A stretch of 64,000 nt of DNA from Omphalotus guepiniiformis (GCA_028554645.1 JAQOOI010000057.1:186001-250000), one strand, 5' to 3'; shown: positions 23,237 through 35,210, counted from the first letter of the stretch. Translations and numbers: made by a program. The notes: a model not told the origin generated them from the sequence alone.

Positions 23237-24598
23237 TTAAGCACGAATACGCCAATCCACAGTTTCAGGCCCAAGCATCACCGTACCGCTCCTTTTCCTA
23301 TTAGCAAACGCACCAGGGAGCACAGGTCCACCGCGTGGTTCCTTGCCCTTGCCCTTGCCTTCACCAGCAGCACCAGCGACGATGACGGGGGCAACCCCAC
23401 CATGTCCCCGCGCGCCCCTACGATTCTTCCTCCCTCCTTTGCGTTGTGCAGCAGCAGCAGGCGGAGCAGGAGGAATAGCACCAGACTTTGGCTTCACACC
23501 ACCAAGCATAACACCACCCGTCATAACACCAGTCTGACCACCTTCATACGTGAATCGCTGAAAGTCGGTTTTACTAGTATCGACTGTTACGCGTGCGAGG
23601 CGGCGTTGAGAGCGGGATAGATAACGGGATGGGATAGGAGATGATTGTTGGTCCTGTTCGAGGAAGTGAACGCGGGGTTCGTCAGTTGTTGTTGTCTTGA
23701 GAGGTTTTGTGGGTGTAGTGTCGGTGTCGACATCAATAACGTTGATACTAGGAACGGCGATTTCTTTGGTGGGTGTACGGTCCGGACTCGGACTCGTGGT
23801 GATGGGTTTCTTGTCATATATGGTAGGGAAGGAGAATTCGATGGGTAATTCGGAAGAGCAGGAAATAGGGGAAGAAGAGGAGGAGGAGATGGAGGTAAGA
23901 GATTCGGTTGTGAATGCGGAGAAACGAGAGGAAGTGGTTGATCCAACGTCAGACTCGGTATCGGATGTAAAACCTGGGTCGTATTCCTCCGTTTCGACCT
24001 CCAGATCATCATCATCAAAGGGATTAGAAGTGACCGATATGGTAGGTAAGAGCGTAGGGAGCGAGATTGGTTTTATAGGCGCATCCGAGGCGGCAGCTGA
24101 ACGGTTGCGAGTACGAACAGAATCAAGCATCTCCCGCAACTTTATCGTCATCGGTGACTCCGTCTCGTCATCCCCAAGCGGAAGCTTAGCCATAGTCTTC
24201 GAAATGGCTGGAACATTGAGAGTTTCCTCGTTCGTCGAAGCCCAAACCGTGATGGCCTCCCCAATTTCACCAACGCGAGCCTTGATGCTGCCTTCCATTA
24301 CGAAGACATACATAGGCTGACCTCCTAGGGCTCTGATCCACTCTGGCCAGGCTACACCTGATTGCAAGCAAGCGGCGTAAATCGGAGTAGGCGGGAGGTA
24401 TGCTGGAGAGAGTAGGAAGGTGAACGGTGAAGTTATGGTATTTCCAGGGAAAAAGGCAGAGAGGTTGGTATGCAGGATGAGCTGAAGTTGAAGAACGAAA
24501 GGAGCAGGGTAAACCAGGATTAATGGCCTCGTGAGGAACGCTACAAGTTCGGAGAGAGTCGAGGAGGGAACAGGCATTGCAATAGGTGAAATCGGCAT
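23237..24598 (-). CDS. BTG/Tob (anti-proliferative) domain-like protein
   Basis: A single 453-residue exon. The N-terminal ~125 residues fit the BTG/Tob pattern: helices LSELVAFLTRPL and FVLQLQLILHTNLSAFF, then PPTPIYAACLQSGVAWPEWI, ALGGQPMYVFV and IKARVGE. These correspond to the family's box with P-x-I-x-x-A, a Gly turn, a helix and the final V-x-x-R-x-G strand. BTG/Tob proteins recruit CCR4-NOT deadenylase to mRNA. The rest is Ser/Thr/Asp-rich and disordered. It then contains VTVDTSKTDFQRFTYEGG leading to GVMTGGVMLGG, and a basic Gly/Arg tail (RKGGRKNRRGARGHGG) that could bind RNA. The family call rests on pattern similarity by eye. A 207-residue frame on the opposite strand is a shadow. 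Confidence 0.55.
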   Translation of the reverse strand: MPISPIAMPVPSSTLSELVAFLTRPLILVYPAPFVLQLQLILHTNLSAFFPGNTITSPFTFLLSPAYLPPTPIYAACLQSGVAWPEWIRALGGQPMYVFVMEGSIKARVGEIGEAITVWASTNEETLNVPAISKTMAKLPLGDDETESPMTIKLREMLDSVRTRNRSAAASDAPIKPISLPTLLPTISVTSNPFDDDDLEVETEEYDPGFTSDTESDVGSTTSSRFSAFTTESLTSISSSSSSPISCSSELPIEFSFPTIYDKKPITTSPSPDRTPTKEIAVPSINVIDVDTDTTPTKPLKTTTTDEPRVHFLEQDQQSSPIPSRYLSRSQRRLARVTVDTSKTDFQRFTYEGGQTGVMTGGVMLGGVKPKSGAIPPAPPAAAAQRKGGRKNRRGARGHGGVAPVIVAGAAGEGKGKGKEPRGGPVLPGAFANRKRSGTVMLGPETVDWRIRA

Positions 24599-25379
24599 CG
24601 TTTAATGGTCGTTTAAAGCTTGAAATTGTGTATCGCTCGGCGATGATATACGTGAATTGAATCAGAAGAATCTATCTCAAGTTCAGTATATGCGCAACTT
24701 CATCTATACGAGACGAACATACCTAAATGAAACGAGACTGAAAAAGCTTGAGATGGTCGTCAAAAATGAGGAAAACAGAAAACAGAAGTGGATTGGGAAC
24801 TGACTATGCCATGGTAGAGCAACCATTCAATTTATATACGAATTTGCCTAGAGAGTCGAACAATGTGAAGCCAAAGCTGTTTGCCACTTTCTATTGACCG
24901 CAGTGAACATTGTCCTTCGGCTTTTCGAAAGAACAATGGAAACAATTGTACCGAAAGTGCCACGTGGTAGGTGAATGATGGTCACGTGCCGGGCAAAGCG
25001 GAAGCCTAAGCGCAAAATATTGATATTTGCCTTGCTCCTTCTCAGTATCGAATCCATGCTCGATATGTAGTAGCAGAGAGAATATCTGTCTCCAGTCTAT
25101 TCAGCGAGAAATGACTTAGAGTATAGGTAAGACGACCTACACGCTTTAGAGAAAGTATGCGCTCTGGAAGGCAAACACATACAAACACACCCCTCTTTCA
25201 CAGAACCACCATGAGTCGTCAGCGCGACTTTTGTTCTTCATCGCATACTTCTGTAACTGTTACCAACTGTCACCGGAGGCTCACATCGCGAATCGTAAGT
25301 CAAAGGCGATCACAATAAGCTGGCCGACCAAAACAAACGACGACCACAGCCGCCTTTCATTCTACGGCGCAGGGAAGCC
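24599..25379. other. intergenic interval, no gene seen
   Basis: Upstream region of the BTG-like gene. Short frames such as the minus-strand one at 24848-25057 lack supporting features. Confidence 0.45.
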
Positions 25380-25585
25380 TTGATTGATATAATTATTGAA
25401 TGGTCGTCTTTCGCAGTACGAAATAATGATAGCCCAAGGATCTTCGATTATTCTCGACACATGTTGACCATAGCAAATGTAACCATGCCAGTGAGTTATG
25501 TATTCATTATCCTACAGGAGGATTCAGATCACCAAGAACAGGCGAGAGGGCTGAGGCTGACTACGCGAGCTCCTTCCGTGACTTG
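25380..25585 (-). pseudogene. decayed duplicate of the 3' end of the MFS transporter gene
   Basis: The plus-strand text at about 25427-25490 and 25530-25570 matches the 3' end of the intact MFS gene (about 27300-27450). Shared blocks include CGACACAT, GACCATAGC-AATGTAACCATG, GTATTCAT, CACCAAGAACAGG and GAGG-CTGACTAC, in the same order and spacing with indels. The blocks cover the MFS penultimate exon end, its last intron and the start of its last exon. No open frame is kept. It is a truncated, drifted paralogue lying 1.7 kb downstream of the intact gene on the same strand. Confidence 0.6.
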
Positions 25586-25654
25586 TCAAGTGAAGTGCAT
25601 ACAGATACACATGAACGGAGGGTCCGAGCCAGTTTAGCCCGAAGTCAAGTCTCC

Positions 25655-26374
25655 TCATGCGTTTTTAGACACATAACCATCCGTAGCCCACTTCCTAAGG
25701 CGCGCGTCCGTCTCTTCATGTACCTTCGCCAACAATTGTGGAGTAAGTATCCTCCTAATATTCTGTATCCCACTCTGCGAGATATACCCAGTTTCAAACA
25801 TCAACTCCGAAAGATCCTTTACGAAATCCACACAATCAAGAAACTTCCCATTGGTGTTTTTCATCTCGGCGGCCGTCGCTGGCCGGATCGTTTCCGCGAG
25901 TTTTTCAATCGCTGTGATGAGTTGCGAATCCTTTTTCTCGCCTTTTGCTGGTAATATATCGACTGTGACGAGGATTTTGTCATCGGGTGTGTCCATTGTG
26001 AAGATCCAACTGGTGATAAATTTTAAATTCCTTGTCTCTACATCAAACAGATGTTGAAATTGTATAATCGCATCGCTGGTGGTGTCACCTATTGGATGGA
26101 CTAGAGCTGCGTAATGGAGTTCATCCGAGTAACCGCCGAATTCTTGTACAGTGAACTGGAGATGGGTCCCTATGGGTCGGGGTCCTTTGGGTCGGACTGG
26201 GTTCTTGGTGAGCACGAAAGCACACGTTACGTGGAGACGGATAACACGGTACAGACCTGTCGGACGTACGCGCACGGTGGTTGGGCTGACTGGGCTGACT
26301 GGGCTGGTGAAAACAAGACCGACGTAGAAGGCCAGGAAAGCGAGTAGCATGGCAGCAGACTTCATCATTATCAT
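25655..26374 (-). CDS. small secreted protein, unknown family
   Basis: A single-exon 239-residue product with a clear signal peptide (MIMMKSAAMLLAFLAFYVGL, then VFTSPVSP). The mature part contains FTVQEFGGYSDELHYAALVH, a long KFITSWIFTMDTPDDKILVT segment, VKDLSELMFETGYI and a helical C-terminus (LLAKVHEETDARLRKWA). It has one cysteine in the mid N-terminal half and one near the C-terminus, and no transmembrane segment beyond the signal. I recognise no domain. Export to the secretory pathway is the only functional inference. The two start ATGs (26374 and three codons later) are equivalent for this reading. Confidence 0.65.
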   Translation of the reverse strand: MIMMKSAAMLLAFLAFYVGLVFTSPVSPVSPTTVRVRPTGLYRVIRLHVTCAFVLTKNPVRPKGPRPIGTHLQFTVQEFGGYSDELHYAALVHPIGDTTSDAIIQFQHLFDVETRNLKFITSWIFTMDTPDDKILVTVDILPAKGEKKDSQLITAIEKLAETIRPATAAEMKNTNGKFLDCVDFVKDLSELMFETGYISQSGIQNIRRILTPQLLAKVHEETDARLRKWATDGYVSKNA

Positions 26375-27229
26375 TGTTCAGGTACACTCTGCTGATGCCT
26401 TTTGAGATGGGGGGTTTGGCTTCGTCAAGGAGAATTGGTGTCAGGGATAATGAAAGACACGCAACATGGCAATAAACTCACCAGTGGTCACGGTCGACGT
26501 GTTGATGGTAGTGGGTTTGTGAAAGTCGTTGATGACTAGAGGAAATACATCGTGGTGAGTATACGCGCTGAACTGAGGGAGGACTGTACTCACCGGCCAG
26601 CGTGAAGATCCAACATTGTGAACAGGATGTTTAAATATTCGATACGAATTGGAACGACTTATCTTCCCATATTTCATCGTCTGCTTACAGGAGACTATAC
26701 GAATCCGTGTAGGCGAGCCGCGCATGATGCATGAGCGCTCAAAAAGCTAACGCCGAGAATAGGAGAAGCCGAAGCTTGGTAGAACATATCACCACGACAC
26801 AACCGAAGAGAGCGCTCAAGCGCGACTGATCTCTTCTTGGCAAAGTACTACTATTCGGACAACTTCGGTAGTTCTTATAGCTGGCCGAAACAAAAGATTG
26901 CTGTTCTTTTTACAGCACGAGGTTGGGGAAGCTTGAATTCCTCCCTTCCTCGTCGGTCGCATCATGGAATGATACTAGTATTGCTTGACTAGTGACTACC
27001 GGATCTGAAATTTGAAAGCCCTATGCCAACTATCTAAGTGCTATTTGTCCATGTCATGTCAGTATCATGTTTATGCCAGTATCTGCCACTAAGTAATCTA
27101 ATACTTTCCATTCCTCCTTTGGACATCACTACCACCCTATCTATGTCTGCCTTGGCCCTTGAAGCCCCCAAGGAGTATCAACAATACCGCCTCAACCATC
27201 TTTGCACTCTTCAACACAAAACTCATCGA
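26375..27229. other. intergenic interval, no gene seen
   Basis: A 94-codon minus-strand frame at 26441-26725 shows no domain or codon pattern of a real gene. Nothing repetitive was noticed except a ~24-bp match to 7836-7860. Confidence 0.45.
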
Positions 27230-30200
27230 CTACCGGATCGTAAAGCTATGTAGAATAGCAATTATCGTAAAACACGCGCAGGCTATAAATGCGTATGGAT
27301 AGCCTGAAGGATTGTTTTCGACACATATCGACCATAGCTAATGTAACCATGAGTATTCATGGTAATTTCTTATATTATGAAAAGCTTTTGGTTCACTCAC
27401 CCATCCACCAAGAACAGGTCCAACACCTCTTGAGAGGCTGACTACACTTTGAGCGATACCATTCGCGTACCCGACGGCCTCAGGTGGAGTCACTGAGATA
27501 GAGAATCATTAGCGCGATTCGTTTCGAGTGCAGGTACTGTACTAGGACTTACTATAGTTCAGCAATATCGAAATTGACGTAAATCCGAATGTGGCTCCGC
27601 AGAATCGAAGTGCCCTGAGGATGAAATGAGCAAAGATTACCATTCCCTAAAGACGCCGCGCTTACATGCTTGCAGTAAGGCCTACGCGTATTTCGACAAC
27701 GTTAGTAATTGTGTTCTGCGCAGACTGAACAGTGAACGCCTACCTGACATGAGCGACAGATGTGCATCATTGCCCGGGTGGGCTAATGGTTCTCTGAAGA
27801 AAATCACGACGAGGTATGAAGGTACGAAGAGACACGATCCGACTCGTAACATTGTTAAATGTGAGAAAGGACCTCTTGGTGGGCTGATGAATTTTAGAAG
27901 AATCAGTTCCTGGGCTGAGAGGGTAGCACAGAATACAAACCCCAAGTGTCTATCGCAGTCATGAGGTAAGTCGATGTCGAGAAATTCGGCAAGGCAAGAA
28001 GAGACTTACGGGTATAGATAGAATTGGTAGAATATCTGAGCAAGACTCATGACCGCAACTGGTACGTCAAGGAGGAGGATGATCAGAACTCCAAGCAGCT
28101 CAATGAAACGACGTTTCTTACTGAGTTGAGCAAAGTGCCCTGCATTAAGATTCAAACCTCCGGCGTCATAAGGTCTGTTCAGCCAATGAACTTCAGTTCC
28201 AGCTCAAACAAGCAAGATAGGACACAACCCACTCACGTTACAAGGTAAGACATAAAAACCTGATCATGTGTCGTCGTATGCAGTGCCAAAAAGCCATACT
28301 GAATAATAATCAAGAACGGAAGCTTCGACACCATCGAAGGTGGTTTAATCTTGACCAACGACTCGTTACTTGTATTTGACGCAGCAGCGGATTCAAAGAT
28401 AGGTGCCAAATTCAGTGGCTCCCTCTCAGTGTACCCACTAGCCTCAGTCGACGGCTGTACCGAGTCCGTAGCTTGAGCAATGATGTCGACGCCTGGGTTT
28501 GCGAAGATAGTCGAGGACAATCTAGAGGAATTCGGAATTCCTTCCAGAGCCACGGTGGGCCCATAGATGTCGTTCGGGCGTACTGCCCCAGGATGTGGCG
28601 AATCGAAGCGGCGACGATGGGGTAAAAGCGAAGATGACCGAATTGATGGATAATTTGGCAAGGATGCCGACATAGATACTGAATCTTGTCGACCTCGATG
28701 AATAGGCACCCCGATATAAGCCTCTGAGACCCCATTATTAACAACATCCTCTTCCTCAAACTCATCGTCATCAGCGTTCCCCTCTTCCTCGTCAGACGAG
28801 TCTCCCGGATCAGCATGCATCGCCGCAGCCACCCACAAATCAGCGATATTCGTCACGGCATTCTCATTCGCCGTTACGAATCTCTCAGCAATATTCATCG
28901 AGCTGCTGTCGTCAAGCACCGAGTGACGATTATCACGATTGTCTTCACCGAAACCTCCTCCACCTACAGAGCGAACGAGCTCGCTCGCAACGCTTGCTCG
29001 TCGCCTGAGCGCGGCGGTGTTCGCGTTACGTGCCAGTCGAGGTCGTCGGAACGTGCTGCTGCTACCCGCTCTGAGGCTCGTTCCAGTACTCGACATCGTG
29101 ATAGTTCGACCCAAGTATACACCGCGGTAATTGGTGCCTGTACTCGACATTGTAATCGTACGTCCCAAATTCACCCCGGTGGATGGAGGTGGGGATTGTT
29201 CAACGGTTATGGAGGTCGGAAGTGGAAAGTTTTGAGAGGAAAATCTTTCGAGTAGAGCTGTAGTTTCGTCTGGAATGATAATCGGGTCGAAAGACGAAGC
29301 TGATTTCTCGTGGAAATCGTTCACGCGCGGCCCTCCGTCGGGCCCAAGGAAACATGCCAGAACGGCACCTGCGACAAGATGGTGAGCTTTTTCTTACAGA
29401 TAAAGAACTCCAGTAACGAACCAATAAACAATATTAATCCTGCAACCAGGCACGGTAGCAAGTAAGGGGCATCACAGAAGACCGAAGAGCGTCCGAATAC
29501 AGAAGGCCACTTGACGCAAGGTCGCTCAACTGCCGACAATTAAGTACTCGTCAACGCTTATCCGCAGGGACCGAACTAATAGGACGAGTACTCACAGGCA
29601 CCTCCTATGATAGAACCTGCAACACCGCCGAATCCCCAACAGAATCTATACGACGTATTTTAGCCTTACAGTAGAGTGCCCCAGTTGAAAAACATACCCA
29701 AGTATCGCATACGCTCTCCCCTCATTCGTCGCATCTGTGATAAAAGAAACAGATGACTTGGCGACTCCAACAGACCCCGCAAAGACTCCTTGCAAAAGCC
29801 GAATCGCCATCGCGGTTTCGAGTGTATGCGTAGCACCGAAAGCCGTGCAGGTAATTGCACCTCCAAGCAATGAAACGACAAGAACGAACCGTCGGCCATA
29901 CTTCTCTGCGACTGTAGCCTGAGTGGCGAAAATTGTCAATAACGAAACCTGCGGGGTAACGAACAGCGAGAAAGCATACCCAGAGTAATGAGGTAAGGAA
30001 TTGCGTTAAGAAGAACGTTGCCACTGAAACCAACTGGTCAGCGTATGTCAAAGCGATACGCACGAGGGTCTCTTACCGAGTACGCCGGTCCAGAATGCAG
30101 CGTCCCCGCTGGAAGGTAGATTGTGAAAGTCTACAAAAAGTTGAGAAAACGCACCCAAGGTAGTGGAATAGACGACAGACATACCTCTCACCATGAAAAG

Positions 30201-30620
30201 CAGAAAGGGCGTCGAGGCATTCGCTGACACAAATTCACCCAGCATAACCTAATACAAGCGGACAAAATCAGCATCCGTGTTCACAGATACGTTCAAATGG
30301 AATCTACGCACGATAGAAAGCACAATCATAGGAAGCAATGGTAACGGTGTGCTCTGATTGTCTCCAGAAGGTGGCAAGACACTGGGAATCGCAGGGGGCC
30401 CCGACGGGTCATTGCCTCCGTCAGGAAACAAATTGACATCGAAATCGTTTTCTGGGTCGAAGGTACTGAACCCTCTGGTATCAGTGGGGAAGCTACCGTA
30501 TGATAGCCTTTTCATGGTGTCACTAATGACCGGGGACGAGACGGGAGGCGCCCCACGCTGGGATGCGAGGAGAGATTCGTTATCCGTGCGGTTGAGTGAA
30601 ATGTGAGAAGGAGAGGTCAT
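27230..30620 (-). CDS. MFS transporter (DHA1 / ZIFL-like) with a long central loop
   Basis: About a dozen exons. The start is the ATG at 30620 (MTSPSHISLNRTDNESLLAS). The N-terminal cytoplasmic tail has DTRGFSTFDPENDFDV. Membrane segments include VMLGEFVSANASTPFLLFMV, FLTQFLTSLLWA and RFVLVVSLLGGAITCTAFG. The motif A loop reads VAEKYGRRF and the following helix ETAMAIRLLQGVFAGSVGVA. After about six helices comes a ~300-residue Ser/Asp-rich loop (28290-29330), and then the second half: GGLNLNAGHFAQL, SLAQIFYQFYLYP, GIAQSVVSLSRGVGPVLGGW and a last exon LWSICVENNPSGYPYAFIAC ending HSFTIR. These marks match fungal DHA1 transporters related to ZIFL proteins, which export small molecules. The substrate is unknown. 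The loop holds a tandem LGRTITMSSTGT repeat. Confidence 0.85.
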
Positions 30621-31659
30621 CACAGAAACAAGGGTTGGGAGGCGCTAAGATACGCCTTCACGAAAGCCTTTATCATCCAGAGCAGGTACAGTGCGCTTTG
30701 GACTGCGCTAAATATAGAGACGTCGCTCCTTTCAAGGGCATTGAAGCACCATCGCATGCTACACAGCTTCCTCCGAAGGTCCACATAGAAAAGCAAGAAC
30801 CCTTTCGAACCAATCAAAGAATTCTAGCGAGGGATTTTCGCGGTTTTTAGACAGCTCTTTGTTCATCATGGAGTCCTTCGTTGACGTTGATACCGTACTA
30901 CGATCGCGCTTTGAGAGGAAATGGAAGGGGATGATTGTTTGGATAAGCGGGTTTTTGCACGTTGGTCCCGACTCCCCCGACAGACCCTCTTGTGGTGTGC
31001 TTCAACCAACAGCAAAATGAACGTGGATGACTAGACACTAGTCTTATCTCTATTGATTTCGTACTCGCTCCTTTGCTGCGCTGCCAGCCCTTGCACGTCA
31101 AGTGCTAAAAAGAGTTCCTGTCAGGGTTCAGTTTGGCAGATACGCCGTTGGAGTTGGGCTAGCCAAAATCCCGCAATGGCTGGTGATATACTTAATGTCA
31201 GTCCATGAAGATAAAGAGGAAGCGCCACGGATACCTACGACATGGTGAGCACATAAAGCCCCACCAGAAAGGCTACTCTCTGTCGATAGACTCCATCGGA
31301 TGCAATTTTCGACCCTGTTCATTGAAAGTTCAACTTTAGGTAGTTCCAGTACCAGGTCTACTAGATTTCGGTTTGCCATTGCCAGAACAGTCTGACACGC
31401 ATATATGCAGGCTTTAGGAGAATATCGACAAAAAATGTGAAAATAAAGTCAAACGACATGAAGAAGCTCAACAGAAGTGTCGCCGCCGCCAAGCCTAGGC
31501 TGGTCCGTGCGTCGCGTAAAACGATGAGTAACTGTAAACTCACGTGCAAACGCGTCAAAAGAGGGCGCGTCGCTCAATCAAGCACAAACAGCTTCTTCTC
31601 TCATCAACCACCACCACCACCTCATTTACCCTACCTCACCAACACAACAAATCTAAAAT
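30621..31659. other. divergent upstream region of MFS and histone H4 genes
   Basis: About 1 kb between the MFS start (30620, minus) and the H4 start (31660, plus). No supported gene. A minus-strand 83-codon frame at 31128-31379 has no recognisable feature. Confidence 0.45.
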
Positions 31660-32158
<499 letters not shown>

Positions 32159-32639
32159 GGAGGTGAGCGTTATGCGGTGTTTTGTTGACAATGGTATACT
32201 CAACGCCTAGTCCACCCACAGTTATTGTTATTTTCTATTCCATTCTCGTCGCTTTGTATTATAGATGTACCAGCTATCTACCCTGCAATCCAAACTACCT
32301 TTGAGAAACCCTCAACCCATGCTGAGATTTGATGTAACAGCTCGTAGCCTTGAGGCCGCACCGGTCCCGTGTTGATATCGCCACTGTTCGCCTTCAGTGG
32401 ATCAGCTGATGTGGCTCCGCTATTTATATATGCCGTGGTGGGTGTGCTGTTGATAAGATTGGATGAAGAATGCCTCATTTCTCTTTTGAAAACTGAGTAC
32501 TGCATATATGTACAAATACGATTCTGTGCGGGTCCTGCGTCGTGCGATGCCGATGGACACGAGGCATGTCCGAACTTTCTGCCCAGGCCTGTCGAGACCC
32601 GACGTTCATTCCCTTCTGCCTCAATCCTGTTCTTCTGTC

Positions 32640-33746
32640 TCAATCTTGTTTTGGAAGCACTCCTGCTCCGGCGCGATTCAACAACCAAATTCCACCATTA
32701 AGATACGTCGCGAACGAGAGCCAAGCGCAGTATGGCAACAACAGGTACGTGGTATCCGAATTTGTAGGTCCATCGAGGAGTCTCTAAAGGCGGGAAGCAA
32801 GTTCGTTTAATGACGTCCTTTACTTTTTCGGGGAAGATGCGGGGATTCGGGAACGAGGGTAGGTAGAAAGTTGAAACGTTGAAACGCACCGTCATATAGA
32901 TCGTCGTCCCTGTCAAAAGGATAGTATCGATGAGGGCTAAACCTACCTATGAAACAGCCAGTCATTCAATGAGACCGCAGAAGAAAGAAGAAGAAGCAAA
33001 ACAAGAATAATCCAAACAAGACTTATCCGAGTCATAAAGACTCGTGGCGGGAGGAAATTCAAGTGGTAGGTGGGCCCTGGCGGGGGGAATGGTAGTACAT
33101 ACCTTCTTCATGCCAAAAAACAAAGGACTCCAAATCAAGTTCATCCCGAGCTGAACGTAGTACAATGCGAGTCCGAGGATTAGGTTATCGCTATTGGAGT
33201 CCGAGTCATAGATGGTTCCTAAGTAGTAAGTGGCAGATCTTTTCATGAACGGTATCAACATGCATGGTACTCACCGATCCGAAGAAGACATTGTCGTTCC
33301 CAAATCCAAATCCAGAGCTTTCACAGCAAGATGCGAGGCATAACCCATACCTACAATGATATTCATCGACATCCCGGAAATCGTTGATTAGCATTGAGCA
33401 GTGGAAGGACTCAGCGCTCAGCCATCAATCTTAGCTGAAGAACAGAAACGTATACGTACAGATATACAAAACAGGCCAAACGACAGGAAACACTTGTCTC
33501 GGTGGTCTTCCAGGTGGCGTACGTAGATTCTTCATGCCAGTGGTCATTGAATATCATACATACTACAATCAGTATCACGCCGACTGGATTCGAACCTACG
33601 AACATACTTACATTGTACCATTCCCCTCTAACAACTCTCGCTGTTGGCATCCCGCTAAGAAGACCAAATGCTAATGGGAGACCTATGGCGGTCACTGGGT
33701 TTCGAGGTATTGAGAGGAGAAACGCTGGGATGTGGATTGAGGACAT
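32640..33746 (-). CDS. tspO: TspO/MBR (translocator protein) family membrane protein
   Basis: Exon 1 (33746-33612) encodes MSSIHIPAFLLSIPRNPVTA and continues to VVRGEWYN. The next exons give LRTPPGRPPRQVFPVVWPVL and then MGYASHLAVKA. Those are the family's P-P-x-x-V-F...VW-x-x-LY...MG-x-A core. Later come NLILGLALYYVQLGMNLIWS PLFFGMKK, VGLALIDTILLTGTTIYMT and, after a 106-nt intron (32784-32889), RLLDGPTNSDTTYLLLPYC AWLSFATYLNGGIWLLN. Five hydrophobic segments fit the five-helix TspO fold. Members bind porphyrins and sterols and respond to oxidative stress. Reading the last intron differently gives a hydrophilic tail, so the family match fixed that acceptor. Confidence 0.9.
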
Positions 33747-34117
33747 GGTGGTTGGTGATTACGTTCTGAGGCATCACTAGCTGAGCCGCATGCTTACTCT
33801 TACTAGCGTCATTATACTTGTGCTAAGCTCGGGATCGATCGCCGGTACGGGAGCATATAAGCGGTGCCAATGCGGAGGTTGCGCAAATTTAGTAAATTTA
33901 TATTTTCTATCACTTGCTTTGACCTTGTCACGGAGGTGAAATGATATTTCTCGGAAAGCAAGGCAATAAGTGTACTGCACTCAATTTCTGAAGCATATAT
34001 AGTACAATTTATTATAATACATTCATCTGCGTCGCGACAATTTCAATATTCCAAGCAAACATCACACTAGAGAGCTAGCAAAGCAAATCAAATCCAACAC
34101 AGCAGATACTTCAAGAC

Positions 34118-34714
34118 TTAGATCGCATTCCTTTCCTTCAAATACTCCTCAGCATGCTTCTTCGCCTCTTTCGACACTTTCGGGTCTACAACACAGAAAC
34201 GGACGCGGTTAGCCATATCCGCCACCACACTTGCCAACCATTGAACACTCACTAGAAAGCGCAGCCTTATACCCAGCAAGAACCCTCGTCTCATGCTCAC
34301 TCCTCTCTGCCTCATTCTCATTTCCCTGAAACTCCCCTACACCCGCAGCTTCAAGTACCTCACGAGCATGAGCCTTGGCTTCGTCAGAAGTGCGATCATT
34401 TGATAAAGTGGCTTTGTATCCACCTACATAGACGCGCATCAGATCGTTTTCAGGAAATGGGAATTCGTGCAGGAATCAAAGTAAGACTTACCAAGGACAT
34501 GAGCGTTCTCACTCTCACCAGCAGTCTCTTTTGGTCCCGAACCCATCTGGTCGAGTTTATCCTGTGCTTTAATCTTTGCTTCCTCCGATACATTAGGGTT
34601 ATGTATCGAAGCCTTGAGGCCTCGAGCAACGTTAGCTTCGTGCGCTATCAAGCCATTCAATCAAACCACAATACATCGCGTAAAACCGTACACTGTATAC
34701 TCACTGGTGGACAT
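34118..34714 (-). CDS. CON-6-type stress/conidiation protein with three repeats
   Basis: Four exons (34714-34705, 34644-34492, 34423-34253, 34185-34118) give about 133 residues beginning MSTTHEANVARGLKAS. Three CON-6 repeats are visible: NVARGLKASIHNPNVSEEAK, then GGYKATLSNDRTSDEAKAHA, then RVLAGYKAALSNPKVSKEAK. Each is followed by a short amphipathic helix. CON-6 proteins are small, hydrophilic and induced during conidiation or stress in ascomycetes; basidiomycete homologues are usually stress-responsive. The first exon has only ten bases. A TATA box lies about 120 bp upstream. Confidence 0.88.
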
Positions 34715-34830
34715 TACTCTGAAAAATCGAGGATTTAGTTGACGAAATGGAGCAATTTTGAAAACGAATACTGTTCGCGATGGAAAGAGGTAAAGGTAAT
34801 TTGGAGTATGCCACTTGTTCAGCAAGGTCT

Positions 34831-34862
34831 TTATATACCTTGGGGTCCCCTCATGACCGTGT
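34831..34862 (-). promoter_or_regulatory. TATA box with adjacent stress-response-like AGGGG
   Basis: Read on the minus strand, AGGGG and CCCC flank the sequence just before TATATAAA, about 120 bp upstream of the CON-6 start codon at 34714. AGGGG (CCCCT) is the core of the yeast stress-response element bound by Msn2/4-type factors. A fit with a stress gene is expected, but binding is inferred. Confidence 0.45.
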
Positions 34863-35210
34863 TCAGTGAGTCACGACACGGTCATGATGATGTCAGTTAT
34901 GGAACATTTTGTGGAGTTGTATTGTAACCGAAATTGGGGTGCCAAAATGATTCCATTACTGGCCATAGGCGCCCAGCAAGCGCGCTAGCTGACACGAGGA
35001 GTCACAGTCAGGTGACTGTTACGCGTGCCGTCCTTCGCGTCCCACTCAGATTTTCCTTGAATCGTTAGTCTTCTCTGTGCACTAAAGCACTATGAAAGCT
35101 CTTCATTGACACAGTACATACCTACCTACGTACTGACTAAATAATGCAAATAAATTATACGTAAAAATCATAAACATAAAACATAAACCATCATAAAATC
35201 ATCATCATCA

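Noticed and set aside
23697..24320. 207-codon plus-strand open frame
   Set aside because: It is antisense to the Ser/Thr-rich part of the BTG-like gene; its composition is explained by the complementary codons.
26441..26725. 94-codon minus-strand frame with possible start
   Set aside because: No recognisable domain, signal peptide or splice partner; probably chance.
28815..29255. 146-codon plus-strand open frame
   Set aside because: Antisense shadow of the MFS loop; no domain and no start or splice context.
32278..32688. 136-codon minus-strand frame overlapping the TspO 3' end
   Set aside because: It runs in a different frame through the TspO last exon, whose family match is strong; downstream part shows no domain.
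33540..33630. tRNA-like GGTTCGAATCC on the minus strand
   Set aside because: The T-loop-like string lies inside the first TspO intron; the stem does not pair and no D-arm, anticodon arm or acceptor partner is present.
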